A stretch of 64,000 nt of DNA from Nocardia higoensis (GCF_015477835.1 NZ_JADLQN010000001.1:1240001-1304000), one strand, 5' to 3'; numbered from the stretch's first letter, positions 19,532-28,480 are shown. Made by a program: numbers and translations. Notes: generated by a model from the sequence alone, not told the origin.

Positions 19532-20803
19532 TCACGGCACGGACTCCGGCGCGCCGGCATCGGCCGGTCCGTCCAGGTGGACGGGCAGGTGTAGGTGGCC
19601 GTGGGAGATGAAGCTGGGCAACGGTTTCAGCTCGTGCGGCGCGGCGGCGAGGGTCAGGTGGGGGAAGCGCCCGAACAGGGCGGGCAGCGCCACGGCCGCT
19701 TCCAGCCGGGCCAAGGGAGCCCCGAGGCAGAAGTGCGGGCCGTAGCCGAAGGACAGGTGCTCTTTGTGCTTGCGGGCCGGGTCGAACTCGTCGGGGTCGC
19801 CGCCGTGCAGGTGCGGGTCGCGGTTGGCCGCGGCGATGCAGGCGAGCAAGGCGTCTCCTGCCTCGATCCGCCTGCCCGCGATGTCGATATCGACGACCGC
19901 GTAGCGAAGCGGCAGGTTGGCGACCGGTGGCGCGTGGCGCAATGTCTCTTCGATGATGTTCGACCAGGTGAGAGCGCCGACGCGCAGTCGGCCCAGCAGT
20001 TCGGGACGGGTCAGTATCGCGACGGCGGCCTGGTCGATGAGGTTGACGGTGGTCTCGTATCCGGCGCTGATCACCAGCAGCAGGGTGTGGATCAGTTCCT
20101 CTTCGGTGAGCCGGTCCGCGTGGTCGTCGCGGTGGCTGATGAGCAGGCTGGTCATGTCCTCGCGCGGTTCGGCGCGGCGGCGGGCCACGAGTGTGGTCAG
20201 GATGGCCACCATGTCGGCGAAGGTGTCGTGCGGATCGCGTTGCGGGGAGGTGGAGAAGATCTCGTGCACGCACGCGCGCAGCCCGGCTCGCAGGTCGGTG
20301 GGGACACCCATCAGGGTGGCGATCACCCGCAGCGGAACCTGGGCCGCGTACTCCTCGCGGAGATCGATCACCGCCCCGTCCGGACGGGCGGCGAGACCGT
20401 CGAGCAGGTCGGTGACGATCCGCCGGATCTGCGGTCGCAGCGCGTCGACGCGGCGGGCGGTGAACGCGGGGCCGACGAGCTTGCGCAGGCGCTGATGGTC
20501 TTTGCCGTAGGCGGTGAGCATGTTGCGCACCGACACCCAGGAGATCAGCGGCCAATCGGGCGGCACCTTCCCGGCGATGAAGGCCGGCCAGTGCTGGTGG
20601 GCGTCCTTGGATACCCGCCGGTCGACAAACAGATCTCTGAGCACCTGCGGATCGGTGATCGCCCAGGCGCGAATCCCGCCGGGCAATGTCACGGGGACCA
20701 GTGGTCCTCTTTCGCGGAGGGCGATGGCCGCACCGGGAATGTCGAGCCCGGTGGGGTCGAGCACGACGGGAGTAGGAGCAGCGACGGGGTGCGGATCGGT
20801 CAT
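19532..20803 (-). CDS. Cytochrome P450, CYP154-like
   Basis: A 423-residue class I P450. The heme-binding loop is FGYGPHFCLG with the ligand cysteine, the I-helix has SAGYETT, and the K-helix ExxR is EETLR, so all signature residues are present. The N-terminal segment (PGGIRAWAITDPQVLRDL, then SKDAHQHWPAF) resembles the CYP154 family of Streptomyces. It lies 18 bp downstream of the second P450 gene and is surely co-transcribed with it. In Streptomyces, CYP157-CYP154 pairs usually close a conservon (cvnABCD) operon; no conservon gene is visible here. Substrate unknown. Ferredoxin and reductase must come from elsewhere. Confidence 0.85.
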   Translation of the reverse strand: MTDPHPVAAPTPVVLDPTGLDIPGAAIALRERGPLVPVTLPGGIRAWAITDPQVLRDLFVDRRVSKDAHQHWPAFIAGKVPPDWPLISWVSVRNMLTAYGKDHQRLRKLVGPAFTARRVDALRPQIRRIVTDLLDGLAARPDGAVIDLREEYAAQVPLRVIATLMGVPTDLRAGLRACVHEIFSTSPQRDPHDTFADMVAILTTLVARRRAEPREDMTSLLISHRDDHADRLTEEELIHTLLLVISAGYETTVNLIDQAAVAILTRPELLGRLRVGALTWSNIIEETLRHAPPVANLPLRYAVVDIDIAGRRIEAGDALLACIAAANRDPHLHGGDPDEFDPARKHKEHLSFGYGPHFCLGAPLARLEAAVALPALFGRFPHLTLAAAPHELKPLPSFISHGHLHLPVHLDGPADAGAPESVP

Positions 20804-20821
20804 CGGTGATCGCCTTCGTAT

Positions 20822-22042
20822 TCAGCGGGAAACAGTCGGTGGCGGGACGGGAGTGAAGAGGACGGGCAGCTCTTCGAGGGCCCGGTGGAACGGCCCCGGC
20901 CGCCACCGCAACCGCTCGTGCGGCACGGCCGGCGTCATCTCGGGCAGCACGTCGAGAAGCTGGTCGATCGCCTCCCCGGCGATCAGTTCGGCCAGCGCCC
21001 GCGCGGGGCAGCGGTGCGGTCCGGCCCCGAGTCCGAGGTGGGACTCGTTGCCGCGGATATTGCCGCCCACGACGGCGGGGTCGTTGTTGCACGCGGCCAG
21101 GCTGATCACCACCGGCCGATGCGCGGGCACCCACACCCCGTCCACCAGCTGCGGCTGACGCGGATAGGACATGCAGAAATTCGCGATCGGCGGGTCGCGG
21201 AACAGCACATGCGTGAGCCCGTCGCGGGTCGACATCGCACCGCCGACGACCTCGCCGCCGAAGTCGGGGTGGGTCATCATCCACGACACGGTGTTGACGA
21301 TCAGGTTCGTCAGTGGCTCGCTCGCGGCACCGTAAAGGGTGACCAGCTGGTGGACTGCCTCTTCGTCGGTGAGGGCGGTGGGATGGGCCAGCAGCCGAGA
21401 GGTGATGTCCTCCCCCGGCCTGGCGCGTTTGCGACGGACGAGTTCGGCCAGCGCCGCCACCATCAGCTCGTTGCCTGCGGCGACGTCGGTGGTGTCGAAG
21501 ATCATCGCCATCCCTGTCGCGGCCCGGCCGCTGATATCGGGATCGCAGCCGAGGAGTTCGCTGATCACCTCGAACACCAACGGCGAGGCGAAATCTCGGA
21601 TCAAGTCGGCCCGGCCACTGCTACAAAACCCGCCGATCAACACCACAGCGATCCGCTCGACCACCTGGCGGGTCCTGTGCAGTTCCACCCTGGCGAGGGC
21701 GTCCACAGTGGCCGATCGATAACGCGCGTGCTCGAACCCACTGCTGCGGAGTGCATTCGGACGCCACTGCATCATCGGCCGCACCGGGCATTCCGGCGGG
21801 ATGCCGCGCTGCCAGACCCGTGGATCGGCCGGGAAATGCTCGGGGTCGTGCAGGATTCTCAGGGCGGTCCAGTAGCCGATCACCAGAGTCGCCGGTACGC
21901 CCGGCGCGAGCCAGATCGGCGCCAGTGAACCGAACTGCTCGCGCATGTGGGCGTAGGCGGCGTGCGGGTCGGCGGCGAACTGCTCGGTGTAGATCGGGAC
22001 GCGGAAATCGTTGTCGGCGTCGTGCGGTGAGCCACGGCCCAC
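20822..22042 (-). CDS. Atypical cytochrome P450, CYP157-like, lacking ExxR
   Basis: A 406-residue P450 when started at GTG 22042; the longer upstream frame is decayed sequence. The heme loop GAGPHRCPA keeps the cysteine ligand. The I-helix reads YGAASEPLTN, so the usual acidic-Thr pair is altered, and the K-helix region reads THVLFRDPP where ExxR is expected. Loss of ExxR is a known feature of CYP157 (CYP157C1 of S. coelicolor has EQSLW there; recalled). Together with the adjacent CYP154-like gene this supports a CYP157-CYP154 pair. It may be catalytic with an unusual K-helix, or an accessory protein. Confidence 0.8.
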   Translation of the reverse strand: MGRGSPHDADNDFRVPIYTEQFAADPHAAYAHMREQFGSLAPIWLAPGVPATLVIGYWTALRILHDPEHFPADPRVWQRGIPPECPVRPMMQWRPNALRSSGFEHARYRSATVDALARVELHRTRQVVERIAVVLIGGFCSSGRADLIRDFASPLVFEVISELLGCDPDISGRAATGMAMIFDTTDVAAGNELMVAALAELVRRKRARPGEDITSRLLAHPTALTDEEAVHQLVTLYGAASEPLTNLIVNTVSWMMTHPDFGGEVVGGAMSTRDGLTHVLFRDPPIANFCMSYPRQPQLVDGVWVPAHRPVVISLAACNNDPAVVGGNIRGNESHLGLGAGPHRCPARALAELIAGEAIDQLLDVLPEMTPAVPHERLRWRPGPFHRALEELPVLFTPVPPPTVSR

Positions 22043-22058
22043 GAGGTGCCGAACAGAA

Positions 22059-22205
22059 TTAGCGGAATGCGCTGTAGGCAACGTGATACTCCGGATCGAA
22101 CGGAATGCGGACGATGCGCACCCACCACGGCGACACTGTTCGCGACTCGCTGATGATGTCGAACTCGTGTGGTGCGGAGCGGCTACCGGTAGCTCGGGCG
22201 AACAT
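22059..22205 (-). CDS. Small hypothetical protein upstream of the P450 pair
   Basis: A 48-codon frame from ATG 22205 (MFARATGSRSAPHEFDIISE...) ending 16 bp before the CYP157-like start, so it could be the first gene of the P450 transcript. It lies partly in a diverged duplicate of the region upstream of the XRE gene. No family recognised. It may be a frame-shifted tail of a longer small protein beginning VAKAPVP at about 22280. Confidence 0.35.
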   Translation of the reverse strand: MFARATGSRSAPHEFDIISESRTVSPWWVRIVRIPFDPEYHVAYSAFR

Positions 22206-22250
22206 CCCAGCACAGCGCCTCCTGTGGGGTCGTTGAAGTGGAAGGCACTC

Positions 22251-22590
22251 GGCACCGGGGCTTTCGCCACCGGCTTCCCTCCTCTCCGGGGAAGCCGCCG
22301 CGCCGTGTGAGGGTGAGGACAGCGTCACCCGGTGCCGAGCGCCGGAGCGACCATATGGGCGCGGATTCGGGGGCGCCGAGGGTGAATTCGCCAAGCGTTA
22401 TCGAGATATGCGCGATTCATATGAGGTGCACGAGCGGATGGGGAACCATCCCTGGCGCCGAGATTCCGATCGCATCGATCAGCCTCCGAGCCAATGGAAC
22501 TCGGAATGCTTGCGATGACCATGATGCCGGGCGAAGCAACCAGCGAATACGCGAATCCTACGGCATGCCCTGGAGGCGGACACGATGATC
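22251..22590. repeat. Divergent-promoter repeat, copy 2, with decayed XRE gene start
   Basis: Diverged copy of 15561-15890. GGCACCGG (22251-22258) and CCGGTGCC (22329-22336) flank the same inner hairpin (cggcttccc ... ggggaagccg). The spacing of the outer repeats is 86 bp here and 87 bp in copy 1. At about 22512-22570 the sequence atgaccatgatgccgggcg ... cgaatcctacggcatg parallels the first codons of the XRE gene but is out of frame, so the regulator is a pseudogene here. From 22590 to about 22850 I see nothing recognisable. Confidence 0.55.
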
Positions 22591-22839
22591 GAACGGACTC
22601 GTGCCGGACTGGCGCCGTGATTCCATGTCGGGAGCCACTGACGAGGAGATCAATCTTTTCGCTGCTGAGCAGGGCGCGAAAGAGTTGCCGGCGGGCGCAT
22701 GAGATCCGTGATCCTGAAGGGATGTTGGTGCTGACAGCCCACCAAGGCTATGTATATCAGTTCATCGATTGATCCGATCTCGGTCAGGATGACCCGCCAG
22801 CCTGGGAAGCGGAGGAGGATACGGGAGTCAACGGGAGAT

Positions 22840-22972
22840 GGTTTCGGGTATCGAACTGGTTCGAAGGAACACGCCCCAGCGTGGTGGGATACCTGGAGCA
22901 CATGGCTGCGAGGAAGGAAGCGGGATTAAGGGTGCCACCCTTGCCGCCTGATATCGAATTGCGATGATAGTC
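22840..22972 (+). pseudogene. Tail of an unknown gene, repeated at 24.5 kb
   Basis: A frame ending at 22972 reads PSVVGYLEHMAARKEAGLRV then PPLPPDIELR. The same tail recurs at about 24530-24625 as SSVVGYLARMEAR, followed by a stop and frameshifted PPDIE-like codons. No start codon or 5' part is visible for either, so both look like remnants of paralogous genes. Confidence 0.35.
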
Positions 22973-22974
22973 AT

Positions 22975-23646
22975 ATGACGGATCGGCCGGACATAGCGAC
23001 AGGAGGCGCGGACCGCAGCGAAAACCGGGTCCTGAACTTCAGTCTCGCCCATGTGATCGACAGCTGGGGCAACTGGCGAGCGTCCGACTCGGCACTCGTG
23101 GTATTGCAGGACTATTTCCTTCGGAATGTATCCAAAGCCGACAATTCTGCAGAAATGAAAATCGGAATGGCGTCACTGGATAAGGCAACTCAGTGGATAC
23201 AGTTTCGAGGAGGGATACCGAGCAAAGTTGGCGTGAAGGGAGGCTGTCGCCGAGGCGGTGATGGATGTAATGGTGATGGATGTAATATTGAATGGGCCCA
23301 ACGCCTCCGAACCCGCAAAAGTGCTGTACAAACTACTCATGGAATCGAGGATGGCAGAGTGATCGAGCCGCGGTCGAAACCGGATCGGGCAACACAGCAA
23401 GCCAGGTTCGAGGCCGCTCTGGCGAGCGCCATGGCAGGCGAAGGGGTCAGCGTCCACGCTGGCGTAGACAACCGAACCTTCAGGGCTCTTGGGAGGCTTA
23501 CTGGTAGGTCCCCGAATCCGCCGAGCGAGTTGATCGATGCTGCGTACGAGGCTTTCGCGGGTCAACTCGATGGGTCCAACGCCAGAGCCGAGGATACGAA
23601 GCTGCCCTGGTTTATGCGCGAGGGCGACGAGACAAATTTGCCCTGA
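22975..23646 (+). CDS. Hypothetical protein, possibly decayed
   Basis: A 223-codon frame from ATG 22975 (MTDRPDIATGGADRSENRVL...). The first 75 residues look like a folded domain (VIDSWGNWRASDSALVVLQD). The middle is a low-complexity Gly/Cys segment (GGCRRGGDGCNGDGCN) from a repeated ggtgatggatgtaa DNA motif. The C-terminal part has an amphipathic pattern. It may be a fusion of two decayed genes. No family recognised. Confidence 0.35.
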   Translation: MTDRPDIATGGADRSENRVLNFSLAHVIDSWGNWRASDSALVVLQDYFLRNVSKADNSAEMKIGMASLDKATQWIQFRGGIPSKVGVKGGCRRGGDGCNGDGCNIEWAQRLRTRKSAVQTTHGIEDGRVIEPRSKPDRATQQARFEAALASAMAGEGVSVHAGVDNRTFRALGRLTGRSPNPPSELIDAAYEAFAGQLDGSNARAEDTKLPWFMREGDETNLP

Positions 23647-23913
23647 CATGTTGATTGCGGAATCGTTCTGGTGGAGGGGAATCCCAGTCATCGGCCTGCC
23701 CGATGGCAGTCGCACTCGTCGCAAAGGGCTCCGCAGTGTTCCCGGACCAGCCGCCTTGCAACCACCGGACGCCGCTGGACAGGTTTTCCGACGCCACGAA
23801 GTCATCGAAGCCGAGCTGTCGAATCCGACTGCCCACCGCCTCCAACCTCTCTCAATTCCGACGATCGAGCCGCCTAATTACTGGAGGAAACTGTTGATCC
23901 GGGCACCATCCGG

Positions 23914-24279
23914 TCAGTCCGGTGCAAATCCGTTGGTTTCGAATGAGATCACCATAGCAGCAACTGCGGCCGAACCCAGAACGAAAACTACCGTGGACAC
24001 CAGCGCGAAGACCCGGAGTTGACGCCAGAAAGACAATGCCAATCCGATGGGAATCACGACAAGTATCGGAATCATCCACGTTGCCCAGTACCACATCGAT
24101 ATTGGTTCCGATTCGCCTCGATATTTTTTGGGAACCGGTGTGAGTTCGGGAACATCAAAAACGTTCTGCAGCCACGCAACCGCAGGGAAATAGACGATCA
24201 CCGCCAGTATGCCACCAGTGACGACACCCACGATCGAGGGCATCAGCGCGTTTTCCGACCCGCTGCTCTTGTCAGTCAT
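23914..24279 (-). CDS. Small integral membrane protein
   Basis: A 121-residue protein from ATG 24279 (MTDKSSGSENALMPSIVGVV...). It has three hydrophobic segments that should span the membrane: about residues 14-35, 67-82 and 91-110. The loop between the first two is PVPKKYRGESEPISMWYW. No motif assigns a function. It stands alone between decayed segments. The stretch 23647-23913 has no convincing gene. Confidence 0.55.
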   Translation of the reverse strand: MTDKSSGSENALMPSIVGVVTGGILAVIVYFPAVAWLQNVFDVPELTPVPKKYRGESEPISMWYWATWMIPILVVIPIGLALSFWRQLRVFALVSTVVFVLGSAAVAAMVISFETNGFAPD

Positions 24280-24529
24280 GCCTCTACCTACCTCGAGCCC
24301 GACCATGCATGTACCGAACTCTCCCCTTGCACAAAGAACGGCTTGGCAAGTCCGAGTTGCTCGCTCTGTGCCATTGTATTCACCGCAGACTGCGCCATAT
24401 CTCCGTAGTCGGGGTCGGTGCGGGCTGATCGTATCGGCTGACAAGGGAAATGGTCAGAGCCATCCACGTGCTTCAAGACCGCGAACTTCGCGCTGGTCTC
24501 GCCCACCTGGAGACTGTACGTCGAGAGAT

Positions 24530-25158
24530 CAGCAGCGTGGTGGGATACCTGGCGCGTATGGAGGCGCGGTAGAGACTGGGGTTGGAGGTGCCCTCCCCTT
24601 GCCGCCCGATATCGAATCGCGTTGACTGTGATGTGACGAAGCGGCTGAAGACATAGGAGCGTGCCCTGCCCAAGATTTCGATCAGAGACCTGTTGTACAC
24701 CGACTTCGACGGCGAATCCGTGGACGACAGTGACGGCACAATACTTGATGCCCTCGACGATCCTCGCTATCAACAACGCGTACCACCACTGCGCGCCCTA
24801 CTCGAAGACCCGTCGAGCAGCACCCGGTCTCACCATCTATTGGACCGAAGCGGTCATAGCGTTGACGCCTGTAGATGCGGACCCTCAGCGGCATACCTAC
24901 CACCCCGCGCCGACGCCCACGAGTCCAGAACTCGAATAGAATATTCAGCGGGCCACCCTGGAGCAGCACTTCACGACCGGCCCTGCACTCGACTGTGCGC
25001 TCCGCAGTGGGCCTGAATGGGGTGGGAACGCGACCACGTATCTGCACGAAGGCGCGCCGGTCTTGGTGCGGTCGGCATCTACAAGTGGTTGATGGAGGAT
25101 CGCCTGGTTCGGCGCGCGCACCCGGTTATCTGTCTCCAGGCAACAGCGTGACACTTGT
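24530..25158 (+). pseudogene. Decayed region with gene fragments
   Basis: This stretch starts with a second copy of the VVGYL tail (24530-24625). From about 24666 follows a frame reading PKISIRDLLYTDFDGESVDD... RVPPLRALLEDPSSSTR, which looks like the start of a real soluble protein but soon loses the frame. Another frame (LTIYWTEAVIALTPVDADP) may be its continuation. Further on, to 25158, I see only short shadows. I read this as decayed genes; no function can be given. Confidence 0.35.
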
Positions 25159-26001
25159 TCAGAGGACGCTTTCCCACCGCGCCTGCGACCCTGCGCCCCC
25201 AAGTTCCCCACGGGTGTCGGGGTGATCGGCGTAGTAGACGAGGAAGCGGTAAAGCCGGTGAGGGTCAACCGCGAACTTCCGGAGTTCCAGCCGGATGACG
25301 CCATTGTGTGACGCCTTGTCCAGTGACCAGAGCGGCCGGGGGTCGATACCGAACGGCAGCGTCGGCGGCGTGGAATCCTCGCTCCAACGCGCACCCGTCA
25401 CGCCCGTGATCGAAATCAAAGGTATCTGTTCGTACGCTGGGCCGACCCGCAGCACATCGCTCCATGGGATCTGCACACGCGAGCTCCACCCTTCGTAAAC
25501 GATCTGCTCGGCTGTCAGCACGATCCGCCCGCGTCGCAATCGCCCGAAGACCGCCAGGATCGGCCCCGAAAGGCAGAACACACCGAGGACTGCGAACACC
25601 GCCGTGAGCGGCCAGTGTGTCCGCCAAGCGACACCGGCGATCTCGACCGCACCTCCCAGGAACATGAGTCCGAAGCATGTCCAGATCATTTGATAGGAAA
25701 CAAAACTCGATGCCGACCCTGGAACGACAGTCGCAGCACGGCCTCGAATCTCAGTGACTACGATTCCCGTCGGGCGGCGCGTGGTGAGCGTTGGAGAAGC
25801 CCCCATCGCAACGATCGCCACCATCGCCAGGCCGAACACTGCCATATATTTGGCGAGGGCGCGAAGCGCGCCATCATCGCTTCGCCACATCGCGGTTGCG
25901 GCGGCTATACATAGGATGGCCAGAATGAGCAGTACAACGAGAGACCACGCGCGCTTACGGGCGACGCCAGAATATTCACGCCATTCTTTCGGGTAGTCCA
26001 T
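25159..26001 (-). CDS. Membrane protein with a PH-like domain, last gene of the T7SS-like cassette
   Basis: A 280-residue protein from ATG 26001 (MDYPKEWREYSGVARKRAWS). Two pairs of hydrophobic segments (residues about 19-36 and 46-68, then 100-122 and 130-150) are followed by a cytosolic beta-rich stretch (GRIVLTAEQIVYEGW, VQIPWSDVLRVG) typical of small PH-like domains in actinobacterial membrane proteins. It starts 4 bp after the glycine-zipper protein gene and is surely co-transcribed with it. Position after a putative secreted effector makes an immunity or anchoring role possible, but this is inference. Confidence 0.6.
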   Translation of the reverse strand: MDYPKEWREYSGVARKRAWSLVVLLILAILCIAAATAMWRSDDGALRALAKYMAVFGLAMVAIVAMGASPTLTTRRPTGIVVTEIRGRAATVVPGSASSFVSYQMIWTCFGLMFLGGAVEIAGVAWRTHWPLTAVFAVLGVFCLSGPILAVFGRLRRGRIVLTAEQIVYEGWSSRVQIPWSDVLRVGPAYEQIPLISITGVTGARWSEDSTPPTLPFGIDPRPLWSLDKASHNGVIRLELRKFAVDPHRLYRFLVYYADHPDTRGELGGAGSQARWESVL

Positions 26002-26005
26002 GGCC

Positions 26006-27094
26006 TCAGAAGATCGCATTCCACGCCTTCGAAATTCCGCCACCGATCGTCTCGCCGGTCGATTCCACCGCATCCCACCCGCTGTTGACAGCACCCCCCA
26101 CGCTCAAACCATCCTCATACAGTGAGTCCACCGCACCTGACGTGAAGATCCCGACCGCGGCACCGACCACGGTTCCAGCAGCGGCGCCAACCAGATTTCC
26201 AGGGCCGGGAACAACAGTGCCGATCGCCGCGCCGACACCCGCACCTGCTGCGACGGAAGCGCCGAAACCGGCCAGTCCGGAGACAACAGCCTGCTCGGTA
26301 GGCTTCCCATTGTAAATATCGTAAGCAATGCCTGCTGCCGCAAGCGCTCCTCCGACCTTGAATCCGATTCGTGCGCCTCTACTCTTGGCATTGTCAGCTT
26401 CGTCGAGCAGTTCACCGGCCTTGAGCGTTTGCTGACGCGACCAGTCCATATCGCGATACACTACTTCGCGAGGAGTTCCTACTGGAGCATTCTTGGCTTC
26501 GATCAAGGCCTTCAGGGCCTCGCTGGACGCTGCAGCGGCCCCCTGAAGCAGCATTGACGAATGCTTAATGGCCAGCGCTCCTGCCGCACCGTTGATCATA
26601 TCGCCGATAACTATGAACCATTTATCTTTGACATCGTTTTGCATATTCTTCCAGGTCGACGCCCAGAAAGTTTCTCGCGAGCGGACCTGTTCCGCCGCAA
26701 GCGCGGCAGTGTTGTATGCCGATATCAGGTCTTCGGAAGCACCTGCGGGCTCGGCAATGGAATCATCCGCGACGGATAGACCCGCAGCCGTCGCCTCCGT
26801 TCTGATGTTTGCCATGTCGACCTGCGCTTGCTCCACCATGTTGGCCAAGCTATCGATCTCCGTGGCGTAGCGCTGTACTTCAGTGACGAGATCGTGGGAC
26901 TTGTTGGAGGTATTGCGCACTTTGATCGTAAACGCTTCACCTGCTTCGCCATCCCAGCCGGATTCGGCAAGCACCTTGACTCTGTCGAGGTCTCCCGACG
27001 AAACTGACAATTGGCTGGCGAGCGAGTCACGTAGCCAGCTTGCCGCTGCTCGTATACTTGTCGGATCGCCATCGATTTTGGTATCTATGCTCAT
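26006..27094 (-). CDS. WXG-type secreted protein with glycine-zipper domain, putative T7SS effector
   Basis: A 362-residue protein. The first 100 residues are a helical hairpin with SGWDGEAGEAF at the turn, a WXG-like motif of type VII secretion substrates. A helical middle region follows, then residues about 275-335 are rich in Gly and Ala with regular GxxxG spacing (GAGVGAAIGTVVPGPG, AAAGTVVGAAVG), a glycine-zipper seen in membrane-inserting proteins and bacteriocin-like effectors. The end is amphipathic (GGISKAWNAIF). It may be a pore-forming or membrane-active effector; no enzymatic toxin domain is seen. It lies between an ESX-like small protein gene and a membrane protein gene, each separated by 3-4 bp. 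Confidence 0.65.
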   Translation of the reverse strand: MSIDTKIDGDPTSIRAAASWLRDSLASQLSVSSGDLDRVKVLAESGWDGEAGEAFTIKVRNTSNKSHDLVTEVQRYATEIDSLANMVEQAQVDMANIRTEATAAGLSVADDSIAEPAGASEDLISAYNTAALAAEQVRSRETFWASTWKNMQNDVKDKWFIVIGDMINGAAGALAIKHSSMLLQGAAAASSEALKALIEAKNAPVGTPREVVYRDMDWSRQQTLKAGELLDEADNAKSRGARIGFKVGGALAAAGIAYDIYNGKPTEQAVVSGLAGFGASVAAGAGVGAAIGTVVPGPGNLVGAAAGTVVGAAVGIFTSGAVDSLYEDGLSVGGAVNSGWDAVESTGETIGGGISKAWNAIF

Positions 27095-27097
27095 CGG

Positions 27098-27388
27098 TCA
27101 GATCATGTTCCAAGTTTGACGAATAAGCGCATCGGCACTTGTGTCGTCTTGCTCTTTGTACTTCACCGCGGACTCTGTGACTGCTGCACTACTTGCTGCC
27201 ATGCCGACCACCAGCTGACCTGCGCTGTCCATCAGGACCGACAGAACTGCCAAAACGGAGGGTGTCGCGGTGCCGGCGTTCAACGTCTCAGGCGTCGCAC
27301 TGTTAGTGGCATCCAGTTCCGCGCTCGATGTGGACAACGTGCTGGCGATCGTAGCCAGAGTCTCTTGATCGATATAGAGCTCCGCCAT
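27098..27388 (-). CDS. ESX-like small protein (type VII secretion target)
   Basis: A 96-residue helical protein (MAELYIDQETLATIASTLST...) of the length and composition of ESX/WXG100-family secretion targets in Nocardia and Mycobacterium: Ala/Ser/Thr rich, two predicted helices, no signal peptide, C-terminal charged segment. The canonical WXG is not evident, as in several DUF2580-type proteins. It lies 3 bp from both neighbours, so the four genes form one transcript. It probably pairs with the longer WXG-type protein. Confidence 0.6.
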   Translation of the reverse strand: MAELYIDQETLATIASTLSTSSAELDATNSATPETLNAGTATPSVLAVLSVLMDSAGQLVVGMAASSAAVTESAVKYKEQDDTSADALIRQTWNMI

Positions 27389-27391
27389 CGC

Positions 27392-27682
27392 TCAGAACTT
27401 CCGCTCGGATTGTGGAATGAAAATATCGAGAAGCAAAAGATCGAAGGGCTGCGATCGCTGGAGGGCGTCCAACGCAACCGTCGGCGTCCACATCCACGGC
27501 TGCGCTTCCCCGCAACAGGCGATGAGGCGATCCAGCGCGGAGTAGGCAAGACAGGCGATTTTTCCTTCTCGGGTTCGGCGCAACATGATGTGCGCATCGT
27601 CGGTGTTCTGCACCCGCTCCATGATCGGCAGGTAAACGACCGGTGGAAAGTTCTTCGGAAGCGGGGTCCGTTCCGGAATCAT
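27392..27682 (-). CDS. SAV_915-like (SseB-type) small protein
   Basis: A 96-residue protein from ATG 27682 (MIPERTPLPKNFPPVVYLPI...). It contains the pattern 'vylPv...rt.eGk.a.laYsaLDRL..ccG..QPW' typical of SAV_915/SseB N-terminal-like proteins, which often sit beside small ESX-type genes in actinomycetes. It is the first gene of the four-gene cassette and may act as a chaperone or accessory factor (inference). A start further upstream at 27784 is possible but has no support. Confidence 0.55.
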   Translation of the reverse strand: MIPERTPLPKNFPPVVYLPIMERVQNTDDAHIMLRRTREGKIACLAYSALDRLIACCGEAQPWMWTPTVALDALQRSQPFDLLLLDIFIPQSERKF

Positions 27683-28480
27683 ATTTACGTCACTCCGACA
27701 ATTGGCTATTGTATGACCAAGGTGCATGTAGACGACTCTCTGCGCAGTCAAGAATTTCTGATTGCAGATCTCGAAATCACCCATGCTCTGGACACTATGG
27801 ATACCACCATCACCCCCCTTCGGTGCAACGCTCGATTGCAGAGTGACGCTACTCTAGCAAAGGCAATGGCAAAGCAGACGCTGAACCTGTGCCAGGGCCT
27901 CGAAGTACCCGGGTATCGGCAGGTGAGGAGTAGTTCTACGCATACGCGCGGCGGCGCTACAGAGCGAAGTCTCCGACTACATCGTCCCCGGGTTCACTGA
28001 TCAGGTCGGAGAGACGACGAAAGCCAGCTGGTGGTCCAACGAAAACCACGCCTGCGGAAGATCTCAGCCGCCGCCAGCGTGACAATGCAGGCACCTCGTG
28101 TCCACGACTAGCGGATCGAACCGGAAATCGGCCGCGGCAACGGCCTTCCTCGCCATTCTGTCAGCCTGGGCGCGCAAGTCGCCGCAGACAAGCGAGGTGT
28201 CGCCGCTGCTGTAACCGCGCGGTCTGTCGCCCGACGACTTCGGCCCTGCGCTGGAACGGTTCTCGGCCAGCAGTGCCGAGTTGTCGCCACCGGAGATCAC
28301 GCAGCAGACGGATCACCGTCGGGATGAGGCTTGCGCATTCACCGGCCGCGATCTCGCCAGCATGACCACGCGTATATGTGAGTCGACGGCATCCACCTGC
28401 GGCTGCGACGCGCAGTCTATGCTGGCGCTGGTGGCGGACCGAGCATGGCTGTCGCAGCCGAGTTCGATTACGAAAGGCAC
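27683..28480. other. Non-coding or unassigned stretch before the siderophore locus
   Basis: About 800 bp. It should hold the promoter of the T7SS-like cassette on the left. A minus-strand frame at 28064-28300 (78 codons, with CGDLRAQADRMARKAV) could be a small gene or remnant but has no recognised relative. I see no RNA gene. Confidence 0.4.

Noticed and set aside
27116..28000. 294-codon plus-strand frame
   Set aside because: It lies antisense to the ESX-like and SAV_915-like genes, has no domain, and runs into unassigned DNA.
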